Assembly: GCA_963662155.1 (NCBI GenBank)
Contig: OY759261.1
Span: 48,177,908 to 48,241,907 of the forward strand
Source: Lamellibrachia columna
Taxonomy: Eukaryota; Annelida; Polychaeta; Sabellida; Siboglinidae
DNA length: 64,000 nucleotides
Reading direction: 5' to 3'
Shown: piece after piece, positions 41,690-53,849 of the stretch
Layout: every line of letters starts with the position of its first letter
Position numbering within the stretch: position 1 is the stretch's first letter
The notes under the pieces: model-generated
Seen by the model: the letters and a program-made list of their open reading frames with translations, nothing else
What the model was told of the DNA's origin: nothing
Database searches by the model: none
Made by a program: the position numbers and the translations under genes

Positions 41690-41697
41690 GCCTACGG
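41690..41697. other. 8-bp target-site duplication, right copy
   Basis: GCCTACGG directly after the hAT right end, followed by non-transposon sequence (TTAACCG). Confidence 0.9.
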
Positions 41698-42982
41698 TTA
41701 ACCGATACGTTTTTAAACACACTTAAAATAGCATTGGTATAGTCAAACTTTAATTCGACAATGTCAACGTTGTTCAACACCTGTGAATGGTGCCTGTGAA
41801 CTAATAATATCAGATGTTGTTGAGCTGCAGTATCTGTGGCGGTGTGTAATTAAACGAAAGTGATATTATGTGGTACGCCTCCCTGCACGGGCACAACTCC
41901 AAACCCGTGGTTTCAGTACCTTTTTAATGTAGACATCCAAAATGTGTCCCATATAGATGACCTTGCAACATTACTTCCCTTGCCTACCCTACCATGCAAG
42001 GGACGAAGGGCTGAATGATCAATCAGGCTGGTGGGAATGGAAGAAAAGGGCTCGGTAGTCGAGTCAATGACTGCTGTTATAAATGTTGTCGACGAATTTT
42101 ACGTGTGTTTCGCTGGCCCATATGTAGATATTGTGTTCGCACTTTGAAGCCGCAAAATAATTTTATGCAGTGGTTCATTCAAGAGTCCAACATCCCTGAC
42201 CTTCACTGTGAACGGACGGGCGGGCAAGCAAACAACTAAATAGGTAGGTATTTCGAAGAATGGGTGTATTGGATCCACGTATCCTTTGAAGAATCTAAAA
42301 GTCTGAACCCTGACCCGGGTGAACTGGCAACGTATCATAAATGACAGTTGTTAACTCCCGACCCTGACTTATGATAGGAATCAGGCGAGCATGTTGGCTG
42401 ACTAGCTAGCAGGTTGTCAAGAAAATATGCTAGCTGGCAGCCTGCGACATTTCGAGAACAGCCGACGGGGACTGACAACAACTTAGACGTGGTCCGTGTC
42501 CGATGCCGTGAGTCAGCTTTAGTAACTTGATATAGATAAACAGATATAAACAGTGTAAGGCGCCTTGAGCTATCCCAAGGACCGTGCTGTTCAAGAACTG
42601 TTATGTAATTAATCTGGGACTTACAGAATCAAATCGTTGCAGCAATGACAGGTTCGGTCCGCTGTGACACCAAGGTACCACGCGTACAACGATACATATA
42701 TGACGAACATCGCGAACGATCAGTTTATGTAAGTTTTCACAAACGAACAATAACTAATGTAAACGTTTCTCCACACGCCACGAGACAGAGTTAGTTGATC
42801 GAAAACCGTACCATCCTTTGTCATAGCAACATTAATTTTTTTCTAAAAAATATTAAGCAACTCACGAACCACCGCCACCGTGGTACCCCCCCCCCACCTC
42901 GCACACAGTCACTCTCCAGTAGGCAGAATACACCAAAAAAGGACGTCATAATTTTATATTTATGCATTGTTATTGTCACGTA
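41698..42982. other. unique sequence, nothing recognised
   Basis: Short frames only. A C-run at 42887-42895 is the only low-complexity spot. Confidence 0.4.
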
Positions 42983-43203
42983 GCATTAGTGATGTACAGT
43001 GTCCATACATTAGTGATGTACAGTGTGCATACATTAGTGATGTACAGTGTGCATACATTAGTGATGTACAGTGTGCATACATTAGTGATGTACAGTGTGC
43101 ATACATTAGTGATGTACAGTGTACATACATTAGTGATGTACAGTGAGCATACATTAGTGATGTACAGTGTGCATACATTAGTGATGTACAGTGTGCATAC
43201 AGA
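42983..43203. repeat. 24-bp minisatellite, about 9 copies
   Basis: The unit is ATTAGTGATGTACAGTGTGC followed by ATAC, almost perfect. As a multiple of three it keeps frames open (LVMYSVHT), but there is no gene context. Confidence 0.95.
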
Positions 43204-43337
43204 CATGAAATACGAGTTTTTTGTCTTGTTTGTTGCCTTTTTATAAGGAAAAGGTACGTTTTCGGCGAGCGAAAACCTCGCCGTTGGCTAAAAATGGCGA
43301 GTGCCTTGCATAACTCTCCACATGCAGTTATATAGCC

Positions 43338-43425
43338 TTAGGACATATGTTACCCTGCTTAAGACATACGTTGCCCTATTTCAGACATATGTTACCCTAC
43401 TTAAGACATATGTTACCCTACTATT
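43338..43425. repeat. about 20-bp tandem repeat, four copies
   Basis: Units resemble TTAAGACATATGTTACCCTA. The left copies are more diverged. Confidence 0.8.
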
Positions 43426-43587
43426 GGGAAATCATATTATGAACGATTTTTAATAAAAACCTTCGGGACACGCCGAACGAAAAATCGTCGGGATAAACAA
43501 AAATCAGTAAATTCTATGGTTTATGGGAAATCTACATATTTAGGTTTGTGTTTGTCTTGTACAAAGCCGTCGGTACCGCAACGTGTT

Positions 43588-43634
43588 GGTTTGTTGTTGT
43601 TGTTGTTGTTGTTGTTGCTGTTGTTGTTGTTGCC
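43588..43634. repeat. (GTT)n microsatellite
   Basis: About 15 GTT units, one GCT interruption. Confidence 0.9.
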
Positions 43635-44394
43635 ATGCTGTAATCCCTCAGACAGAGACAGCGTGTGTTCTCTCCTCCAAATTGCGGTATGCTTCATTGA
43701 ACGAACGAAACCCTGCAGGTCAATCTTGGGTAAAGGTCTACATTGTAGACAGTGGTTGGCGAGATATTTCAATCAAGTGGTTCGTTTTCGCTGGACACTG
43801 CCCCGTTTTATCCGATGTCCTGCCTCCTGCCCTAACTCCTAAATCCTGCAGCAAATGTGCCATTTTTCTCTTCTCCTGCCTCCTGTCTTGACTCCAAAAT
43901 ATCCATCTTTTAGAATTTTCTATATCTATAAAACGCATCGGTGCATCATGAGTATGCGACTCAGTGGCGCCACCTGCCGATTAAAATGTAACGCGAATAA
44001 TAAGTCACGTCGAAACATCTATTTTTCATGTGATCTGTTTGAACGCCATGGTACCATATATGAAATATAATTTCTAGAAAACTTGGCATGACCACAATGT
44101 GAAGTGAACTAAAATACAATCGCATGTTAAAGTTTATGTATCCCAAACAGTTGTAGGCCTAATGAACTAATATTACATTCGTAATTCAAACTTTAGAAAA
44201 TACCTCAACAGCGCGGGGCCGCCAGACAAATAATAATAAAAGTTTAAATTGACAAGACGGAAGCCGTAAGATGGATCGGAAACAACTAACGGCGTGAAAG
44301 TATAATTACAATCTCGCTACGTGGTGAGCCTGCTTGAACAAATTCAGTTATTTAATATCACAATCAGTTCTCACAATCAGACACTGACAACTGT
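43635..44394. other. unique sequence, nothing recognised
   Basis: No supported feature. Confidence 0.4.
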
Positions 44395-44490
44395 TGGACT
44401 CTCGATAAGACGACGGCCTCCTCATCCACTCGCCATATGGAGCTCGTTGGCTTGCTGCCTTATTAAAATTCTAGCATAACACGCTGCCAC
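44395..44490 (+). mobile_element. LINE 3'-tail remnant
   Basis: 'tgttggactctcgataaga' through 'catccactcgcc' matches the 3' tail of the LINE family at 3665 and 6420. No ORF part is left. Confidence 0.55.
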
Positions 44491-45751
44491 CTGCCGGGTT
44501 AATATAATCGGATTCTTCAAACCAATTGGCGTCGTATATAACCCATTTGGGCCATGTTGGCAATTATCCTTTTTGAAGCATGCAGAACACATTGATGTTG
44601 TCTTCATACACATTTAAACGTAGTTCACACGAATTCTGAACATATTGACAAAAGCCCAGTTCATTATTTCCAAACGTCAGACGTGCACGTTTCCAAATGC
44701 TGTAGGCATATAATGTGAAAAAGATAAGTTTTTTTCAGTATGCATTCCTTCAGTGTCCACTATCAATGCGTCATCACCCATATATATATGACACGCAATT
44801 GTGGCGATAGGTAGTTCGATAACAGTATCGCTTATCCGCCTTCGTGAACTCGCTGAGGAGAGTCTGACTCCGAACACACGGTTCAACTGTTACCCACTCC
44901 ATTTTAGGCGTTACTCTGAAGCGCCAGCAGCCAATCAGCGTCATTAAACAGATTCCACACTATAACATTACTTTGCATGATTTAATTTTTCAGTGTGACA
45001 GTTGTGTCAATACAATAAAAAAAAATTCGAATTGCATCGTATAAACTGATAAACGTACAGTTTCATTTGATGAGTTAACTAAATCCCGGACGAGAGCCTA
45101 ATTAATATAATTATATGTGCAACCAGAACCCGGGTGCATACATATCTTCCGTCACAATGAAAGATACGGTTTAGATCCAGGCCCTGGTGTGTGCGACAAA
45201 CGTAGGCGCCGCGTTTCGTAGTCTGGACAATCGAGGCTAATTCAACAACAGCCTGTAAAAAGCTTTCTAATTTTAGCCAAATATTTTATTTGCACATTTT
45301 GTTTTATTGTGGTTCATTCAAACACATTTGGGCGATAAAGATGTTAAAGTATACATAAACCTCGTAGTAAAAAGGGCACACTATGTAAACATCTCAGAAA
45401 CAGGAAAGGTTTAATAGGGGTCACGACTATGGTAGAACATCCAACATGTTGATACTTGATGTTTCTCTCGCAGAATGTATTTTATAATGTCGCCACACTA
45501 CCGGAGACAGAAATACATTTACAAAGCATGTCAGATTTACGACACACTGATGTGAAAATTCGTTGTTCCATAACTGACACCAACAAAATCAACAAACGGG
45601 TGCAAATGCGATCTTTGAGGTTAAGGGATACCTTTCTAATTTATGCAGCGCTGGGAATCGTTGGCCTTTACGTATCCCGTTTTTAATGTTGGATACAATA
45701 AGAAACTGCTTCGCGTGGGAAACTAATTTGCTTTGGTGCCTGATACCTTAC
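44491..45751. other. unique sequence, no gene recognised
   Basis: The next GALNT exons would be expected here or further left, but I found none. A 45-bp stretch at 45261-45310 (CTTTCTAATTTTAGCCAAAT onward) recurs at 49138-49185, inside the 49.1-kb region, as a dispersed repeat. Confidence 0.4.
45261..45310. repeat. dispersed repeat, copy 1
   Basis: A pair with 49138-49185. Both contain CTAATTTTAG(C/A)CAAATATT and a TTTGCAC stretch, and continue T-rich. Family unknown. Confidence 0.5.
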
Positions 45752-46564
45752 CAGCCGTTTGACGTCTCGCAGTGGGCGTCCAAGAACATAATGACGTCAC
45801 CCGTGGCTGCCTCGGCTCCCGCTAGGCGCGCGCTAATCAGGCCAAGGCGTTTCAGGGTGCGGACGATCTTCACTATGCCGTCCGGCCACGTGTCCAGGAC
45901 GTATTGGTGGAGCGGGCCCGCCAACTCGGCAGCAAAGAACAGAGAAGTCGATATTGTTATTATCTATCAGTGGTATGCACGTGTAGGTAGGGTGTGTGTG
46001 GTTATACACCGCCAACACTAGGCTAGTTAGACCAGCTTCCGCAATTCCATTTTCGCTTGGCTCGTTTTAGAATCGTTTCGTGAAAAATCAAGTCAGTCTA
46101 ATATACACTACAACGTGCCAGCTCGTTGTTGCAAATGTGTTATTCCTTCTTATATCCTCTTGCGTTAAGTCTTCGCATAGGGCGACCATTTTGTCTATCG
46201 TTTCGAGGTTTAGGTACGTTGGGGCAAAACGGCCCCTGGTGGTAAGATGCCCCCCCCACAGCACGTATGCAAAATATAAAACTCAGGACGTCCCAAAATC
46301 TGGTGCAAAATGAAGCTAACATCTATCGGACACTCACCCGAAAGCTCAGCAACACGAGACAGACGTAAATAAATCAGCGTGTTTTTTAACTTTTATATGC
46401 ACCATTATATTTTGGCAATAGTCAAACGATGCGTCTCACTATAAAACGATGTGAATCATCAATTTAATTGGTGACATAATAATAATATTAATCAGTTGAC
46501 AGGTAAAACAATGAAAAATGGGCAATGGTATGTTATGTTTTGTATACATTGTGTTAAGACACAC

Positions 46565-46868
46565 GTAGTGCATGTGGGGCAAGACGGTCCCCATGCATAT
46601 GGGGCAAGACGGTCCCCTTGCATATGGGGCAAGACGGTCCCCTTGCATGTGGGGCAAGACGGTCCCCATGCATATGGGGCAAGACGGTCCCCTTGCATAT
46701 GGGGCAAGACGGTCCCCTTGCATATGGGGCAAGACGGTCCCCATGCATATGGGGCAAGACGGTCCCCTTGCATATGGGGCAAGACGGTCCCCTTGCATAT
46801 GGGGCAAGAAGGTCCCCTTGCATATGGGGCAAGACGGTCCCCTTACATGTGGGGCAGGACGGTTCATG
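46565..46868. repeat. 25-bp minisatellite, about 12 copies, in GALNT intron
   Basis: The unit is GGGGCAAGACGGTCCCCTTG followed by CATAT. About one unit in three has CCCCATGCATATGGGG, a near-palindrome. Six-frame ORFs here (GQDGPLAYGARRSPC and the like) follow from the absence of stops in the unit. Confidence 0.95.
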
Positions 46869-47289
46869 TGTCTTATACCGTACGCACATGGCAACAATGT
46901 AAAATTAAATTTAAATTTAACAACTATAATAGCCTAATATATTGCTATTATACCATTTGTATGTATTCATTTTATGTTTAGGCAGTGGTTCGTTCATAAT
47001 ATAAGCGAAAACCACGGGGAGGGAGCTATTGAACGTCTTGCCCCAGGTAGAGGGCTTCTTGCCTCAGGGATTGGGCATTTCTTCTTACAACATCAATGTA
47101 AATGTCTGCAAATACACATATATCATATATTGAGAGAGGTAATCATAGCATTCAGAGAGATCATGTTGGTGAACAAATGATGGGCGGATGGATGAGATAT
47201 GAGGGTGTGAGTGATGAATGAACGAACAATGAAGTATTACAACAAGCAGGAATGCATACATACACATATTCAGACTACGCATACTGGCT
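46869..47289. other. GALNT intron sequence, nothing recognised
   Basis: AT-rich, no supported feature. Confidence 0.4.
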
Positions 47290-47440
47290 GGCAAGTGTCT
47301 AAAGAATCACCGACTGTTGTAAAGAGATATGGCACTATGTAAGAATGTCCTTTAGTATCTCTCTGTTCTGGCATAAGCCGAACTGAGGCGCTTCCCTGAG
47401 GGCAGGAGCTGGAACAGGTGATTCTTTGGATGAGATTCAT
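47290..47440 (-). mobile_element. LINE C-terminal fragment of another family, in GALNT intron
   Basis: The minus-strand frame reads HLFQLLPSGKRLSSAYARTE, a stop, then TFLHSAISLYN. It matches the conserved 'LPSGRR...ARTxRxxxSFxPxAIxLxN' end of non-LTR reverse transcriptases. Confidence 0.5.
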
Positions 47441-48361
47441 CACCCATGATTGTTTTTGCCTTCTATATGGTTCGTTCCGTGTACAGTTGTTCTAAGGAGG
47501 GGGGAAGTAATGTAACTAACTTAATGTAAATTTGCTGAAAATAATTTTCCAATGGGAAACATACATGTCTGTCTGCAATATGTACTCACTAAAGACATAT
47601 TAACACAGTGTTATAGTGCACAATTTGAAAGTTTTCCTTAGGGGTCCCCCTGCCCCAGGATACCCTTACTACCTTTCTTTCTCTTAGAGTCATAAAAGAA
47701 TCAGAATCTTAAAAAAGGTTCTTTTAAAAATGTCCTTAGCCTTTCACTTTTTTTTTTTAGTTGGATTCCACGTACAGTTTGTATTGTTTAGTTTTGGTAA
47801 AATCATCGGACAAATGATTCAATCATTGCCGACTGGCTTCGCCTTTATGACATAAGGATTGTCACATTTTGGCGCAAGTTACCAGATCTAACAACCACAG
47901 TCAATTCTGTTGATGAACCCGGTTCACGATGGGGTAAATTAATCGAGGGGCTTAACTTGGGGAATGTGAGGCTCACGTCTGGTGCTGGAGTCGTCCAGCA
48001 GGATGACCTCGTGTAGATACTGCGGCGGACTGCGGTTGATCACGCTGTGGACAGTGCGCAGAATCGGACTCCAAGCCTCGTTGTAGTAGATGATGATGAC
48101 GCTGACAGTCGTAAGATCCTTCGGGTAGACCTTCGTGCGACATCTAGGAGTGGATGATCGCCTTTATATACACAGAACGTGACTACTCCGTCACAACACC
48201 GCATGAAGTAGTTGGGGTTATTCTGGCTACGCTATGCCCCGAACCCCTTTTCTAAATTGGGAAGGTTTTGACATTGAAAATATCTTTAAAATTAAGATTC
48301 TATTGAAGAATATAGCCAGCCTATTAATTACAACCCAATCCGGGAGGGTAATTAAGCGTTT

Positions 48362-48430
48362 TTCAAATATCAGCATAGTATAGATGTATTGGATTTTTCA
48401 AACATTAGCATAATATAGATGTATTGGATT
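48362..48430. repeat. 34-bp tandem duplication (2 copies), GALNT intron
   Basis: TTCAAA(T/C)AT(C/T)AGCATA and the following TATAGATGTATTGGATT appear twice. Confidence 0.75.
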
Positions 48431-49137
48431 CTGATAAATATGCTAAACTGAATTCGCACATCTGAGGAATGATCACGTAATTACAAGGGAATCCAGACTT
48501 ATGGTACCTATGGACTTATGTGAGGCAAATAGGCACATCATTTTTATGGCAATCTTATGTCTCGCAATTTTAGACTCGAGCAAGTTAAATAAGTACATAA
48601 TTTAGGCTATGAATACCATTACCCTGTTAGTTATGTCCACGTTGTGGTCAACGTAGGTTTAAACTCTAACATCTTGGGAACCCAAATGTACTTAAAAGTA
48701 ACTTCAATTGTTTGCATATAATTTGACCTTCATCTAATTAATTTGAATGTCTCGGTTAGAATATCACTTTTACATCGCATGCTGAGGAGAACGCAATTTC
48801 ACGGGTGTTATTGATATGCCAATCGATCCCGTGAACACTTGACGCCAATCAACTTTATCCACGGTTATTGGACATTTCGACAGCTGTTCGTGAATGTACG
48901 GAACAGCAAGGTCGATATTCATAGACAGATATAACGGTAGTTATTCTTTAAAAAACGTGGTTCGTTGTGTCATGCCCCCTTTGCTTAAAGTTTTTGATTG
49001 TTCCGTAGTTTTCCGTTGCGCCACTACATGGTAGAATGGTAAACTAATGGGTGACTAGGCTTGACCTACATTGGCCCCCCCTTTGGTTTCCCTGATCGTA
49101 GGCACGTCACTGACTTCACCCAACTGTAAGAAAAAAA

Positions 49138-49185
49138 AAGCCTTCTAATTTTAGACAAATATTTTATTTGCACTTTTTTGTTTTA
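49138..49185. repeat. dispersed repeat, copy 2
   Basis: Pair of 45261-45310, a few bases different. Confidence 0.5.
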
Positions 49186-49660
49186 ACAATATTTTCTTAC
49201 GGGCATACACGTATTGCGTGCACACTTTATATACAACTATCACGTAGGTAATACGATCACACAAGACAGAGGCGCCATCTAGCGAGTGAGGAGTTACCTA
49301 CGCGAGACTGCGGGAGTCGACGAGCGCCCTCTCGAGTGAAACCTTATCGCTCGCCACGATGTTCATCCCTTCCTTCTCGTGTAGTTCCTTAGCCCGATTC
49401 TGCTCCTCCGCTGTCAGTGGAACTGGGGCGTCGTTTTCTCCCGGACCCTTCCTCTCTCCCTGCGTCCTCTAGTAGACGTCATCCCGCATCCTCGCGTTGG
49501 TGCTTCCGCCACTGTACAAGTCAAGTTTGTAGAGGACGAACAGTAGGAAGAGACCCGCGGCCACTTGTTTGAGGCGGGTCCTCCGTCGTCGCAAGAGCCA
49601 ATGTATCACGCACGCACCTTCGACCAAAACAACACTCGAGTAAACAATCACGGGTGTCTA

Positions 49661-50890
<1,230 letters not shown>

Positions 50891-51251
50891 TTGGTGGCTG
50901 TGTATGAACGAACAGTCTTCGCGCAGTAATTGCAACTTGGTTGAAAGCGTCCCAGAGAAGTTCAGTTGCTGTTGGAATGTCTGCCAGTGTGCCAGCTTTG
51001 AGCGATTCAATCGACTGGAATCATATTTATTCCGTTATGTAAGAATTAATAAGAATTTTTCTTTACACAGGGATGTTGCCGAAGCAAGCAGTGCTAATGG
51101 CGGTGATCCTGTCTGGTATATTAGTTACATATTTATTGCATTTCAACAGTATCTTGTTATCTGTGGTTCAGCAGTATATTTTATGTGCATTGAATTGTGT
51201 GTAACCTGGCAACAAGTACGTCGTGTGCAACGTTATACGCAGGCGTAAGTT

Positions 51252-51668
51252 ATGTTCTGTTGTACGACGCGCAGCGAGAGGCGAACGTGGTTGAAAGCAC
51301 AAATCCATTTACAAAGCATATCTAATAATAGACAAGCCAATGAGGACGATCTCGACTTGGCCGATCCCGTGGGGCCAGTGAATAACTGGTTGCATTCGCT
51401 GTTCAGTCAAGTCGACGTTTACCTGAACGGCACGCCCGTGACCCCTTCGACCAATACGTACGCACGGCACGGTTACACCTTCTTCGGTTTTGATCTGACC
51501 CCCGACCAGTGAGATGGCCCCTGCTTCCATCTGGTGCAAAGGGGCAACCTTCGCATAGAGCTGCATTTCCGTGACGCGCTGACGACCACCGTGAACGTTA
51601 TCGCCTATGCCGAATTCGAGTCCATGCTGGAAATCGACAAGAGCCGCAACGTCATCTACGACTATTGA
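51252..51668 (+). pseudogene. Polinton/Maverick capsid-like protein fragment (F54H12.2-like), internally deleted
   Basis: The frame carries GPVNNWLHSLFSQVDVYLNG and TPSTNTY, then jumps to YTFFGFDLTPD and, after an in-frame TGA at 51510-51512, VNVIAYAEFESMLEIDKSRN, ending at 51668. Both halves match the widespread 'F54H12.2-like' proteins encoded by Polinton/adintovirus-type elements and thought to form virion structure. About 130 residues remain of a protein usually well over 400, so the N-terminus and a large centre are missing. It ends one base before the protease start, the tight gene spacing expected of such elements. A dead remnant. Confidence 0.75.
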
Positions 51669-51669
51669 G

Positions 51670-52142
51670 ATGGACACCCTGCAGATCGCCAGACTACTGG
51701 CGATGGACCCGCGCACCAGATCAATATTTCGCAGTGTCGTACTCAAAGACGGACTGCCTACGACGGTACGGCCTTCGTGTGCAACACCGACGACGGTGAC
51801 GAATCGGGCGAACATTGGATAGCGCTGTACCTGGACGCCGACGGACGCGGTTATTACTTCTGCTCGTGCGGCCTACCGCCACGACACGCTGCGTTCCGCA
51901 CCTTCATAAACGAACATTGTTCCGAGTGGACTCATAATAGCAAGAGATTTCGGAGTCCTCTGTCTAACGTTTGTGGACAATATTGCATAGCTTATGTATT
52001 GCTTCGTTGTAACGGCTTTCCGATGAGAACTTTTATCAACATTTTCGGCACCGATTTAGTAGCTAACGATTCCCGCGTGTTTGATTGGCTTAAACAGTTG
52101 CGACAAGGTAGACTGTACTGTCGCACATCATACATCGATTGA
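51670..52142 (+). pseudogene. Polinton/Maverick adenovirus-like cysteine protease, one frameshift
   Basis: The ATG at 51670 begins MDTLQIARLLAMDPRTRSIF. Near 51760 the frame shifts by one and continues as AFVCNTDDGDESGEHWIALY to a stop at 52142. The catalytic His (GEHW) and the nucleophile Cys with its oxyanion Gln (NVCGQYC) are present. The acidic residue normally found in a FDS-type motif is replaced by Cys (YYFCSCGLPP). These proteases process capsid precursors in adenoviruses and Polintons. Frameshift plus missing acidic residue mean it is inactive. No polymerase, integrase, ATPase or terminal repeats of the element are in the window. Confidence 0.8.
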
Positions 52143-52184
52143 GCCTCAAGTTGCCTCATCATCACCTTCGAGCCTCTGGCAAGG

Positions 52185-52317
52185 TGGAGACTCCAATAAG
52201 CTCGTGACCTCTCTCGCAAATCACGTCGTCATCATCACAATAGTTGTAGTCGTAGTAATATTACACGCTACCCTTGTTGTATCATCATGGTTGTGTTGTT
52301 CAATAAAATACGTGTGA
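52185..52317 (+). other. short hydrophobic frame with polyadenylation signal, downstream of the protease
   Basis: A frame without ATG reads NHVVIITIVVVVVILHATLV, then SSWLCCSIKYV and a stop; it would form one membrane helix. AATAAA at 52302-52307 lies inside its end. It could be a remnant of a small membrane protein of the Polinton or simply T/GT-rich 3' sequence. Confidence 0.25.
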
Positions 52318-52414
52318 ACTCGTACGATACCATGGTGTGTTCGTTTCTCATTTCCTCTTTAGTCAGTAGTATATGTGTGACTTTAAATCCTTAAAAATGA
52401 GGAGCAGATTTGCT

Positions 52415-53065
52415 TCATTCTGATTGGTCGAAATTTGAAATGGAGCGTTCTGATTGGTCGGGCGCTTATTGTCTCCAGGGGCGTCACGTGAAAATCCCCT
52501 ATTATCGCTCAAACGAGGAGCACTTTGGTCGAGAGCAGTTTCACCGCCAGGGGGCGCTACATGTCAGTTGTGACGACGGTTCTGATTGGTCGAGAGCCGT
52601 CACGTGACCTATGACGTCACAGCTCATTTACATAAATTTGCATCAACTAGCATAAGTTGCACCCTTTTGTGGTGAAACCGTCGCCAGAGGGCGCTACGGT
52701 TCAATTGTGCCGACGGTTATGATGGGTCGAGATCAGTCACGTGACTAACGACGTCACAGTCCCTCATTTGCATATCACGTGACCTCTCTATGGAGGCTGC
52801 AATCTTGTTTGCTGCCATGTTGTTTTGCGATGATACGGTCACCAAGTGCGCTACGAGTCAAGGTCAAATGTGTCGACGGTTCTGTTTGGTCTAGAGAAGT
52901 CACGTGACCTATGACGTCACACCTCCTCCCCTATTATCGAAAATGAGGAGATTTAGGGGCACAGTTTTGCGATGATACGATAGCCAGGGGACGCAACAGG
53001 TTAAGGTCAAAGGTCGGTGGCGAGCGTTCTGATTGGTCGAGAGTTCTATGACGTCACCTCATCAA
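52415..53065. repeat. degenerate repeat carrying CCAAT, CACGTG and TGACGTCA motifs
   Basis: The block 'TCTGATTGGTCGAGAG...GTCACGTGACCTATGACGTCAC' recurs in variant form at about 52420, 52449, 52578, 52718, 52879 and 53027, spaced roughly 130-160 bases apart after the first pair. ATTGG is the reverse of the CCAAT box, CACGTG an E-box and TGACGTCA a CRE; TTTGCAT and 'agggggcgctac' also repeat. It may be a promoter-derived repeat or a transposon fragment. No gene start was found beside it. Confidence 0.6.
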
Positions 53066-53082
53066 GTGTGAATACAATTGTC

Positions 53083-53310
53083 AGTTAGGGTTAGTAACCC
53101 TGATAGAAAATTCCAGAAAAAAACTGGTAAACTGTAGGAACAATTACCAGTTAGGGTTAGGGTTAGGGTTAGTAACCCTAATGAAAGTCAAAGATCAAAG
53201 GTCACCTACCTTTTGTACTGATACAATTGCCATGTAGGGTTAGGGTTAGGTTTAGTAACCCTAATTATGTCGTCTGTAGTGAACCCTAATACGAATCCTA
53301 ACCCTATCTC
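53083..53310. repeat. interstitial telomere-like repeats in fold-back arrangement
   Basis: Runs of GTTAGG followed by TAGTAACCCTAA occur three times (about 53090, 53150, 53236), each forming AGGGTTA-G-TAACCCT or a near version, and a further CCTAACCCTA follows at about 53298. Short, imperfect arrays inside a degenerate unit beginning 'acaattgtcagttaggg'. Confidence 0.8.
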
Positions 53311-53742
53311 TAAAAAAACATGCAGGAAGAACGCTTGTGCTGACAGTGGCGGCTCGGTTTACTACTAACGATTATGGCGCGCTTTTCGAGACGTGTCTGG
53401 GTACAGACCCGTTTTGAACCGGTTCAAACCGGTACTGAAATTTTCCACACTCACGAAAAGAAACACGATTCCACTTGTTCACCCTGCTAGCAGACTGAAA
53501 CCTAGCGGACGAATGTTTGTGCATGCAGCGGGAAAAACGTAGCCGTGCATGTAAGCTATACGACGCACATTGCATCATTGCATTATATCGAGAACTTTAC
53601 GACGTATGTCGTTTCGCGTTGACACCTACATACCGCCTATTTCACCACGAGTCTGCAAGAACACCGCGAGTTCAAAAGGTCAAGGTCAATAATGCATAAA
53701 CACCGCCGCATCTGCGAGTTGTGTGTGTCTTACGCCAGCTGC
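53311..53742. other. unique sequence, nothing recognised
   Basis: No supported feature. Confidence 0.4.
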
Positions 53743-53846
<104 letters not shown>

Positions 53847-53849
53847 GTA

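Larger units (their letters stand above)
45752..49640 (-). pseudogene. polypeptide N-acetylgalactosaminyltransferase (GALNT), three exons, probably dead
   Basis: Exon A (about 49640-49302) encodes a type II Golgi anchor (RRRRTRLKQVAAGLFLLFVL) and the luminal stem with NIVASDKVSLERALVDSR. Exon B (48143-47977) encodes [29 protein letters not shown] and ILLDDSSTR. Exon C (45929-45752) encodes [26 protein letters not shown] and [12 protein letters not shown]. This is the start of the catalytic domain that transfers GalNAc to Ser/Thr in the Golgi. A to B splices cleanly (GC|GTAGGT to CCTAG|A). B to C closes in frame and at family length only if the acceptor is TG (45931-45930). There is no ATG before the anchor, and TAG at 49471-49469 interrupts the stem. 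The rest of the catalytic domain and the ricin domain were not found. Either a pseudogene or a gene with an unusual start and acceptor plus errors; the first is more likely. Confidence 0.8.

Noticed and set aside
42960..43246. VMYSVHTL repeat frame
   Set aside because: 24-bp minisatellite, a multiple of three, so open by chance; no signal peptide or flanking exon.
45686..46021. Plus-strand 111-codon frame
   Set aside because: It is the antisense of GALNT exon C, which has clear protein motifs on the minus strand.
51309..51815. Minus-strand 168-codon frame
   Set aside because: Antisense shadow of the Polinton capsid/protease remnant on the plus strand.
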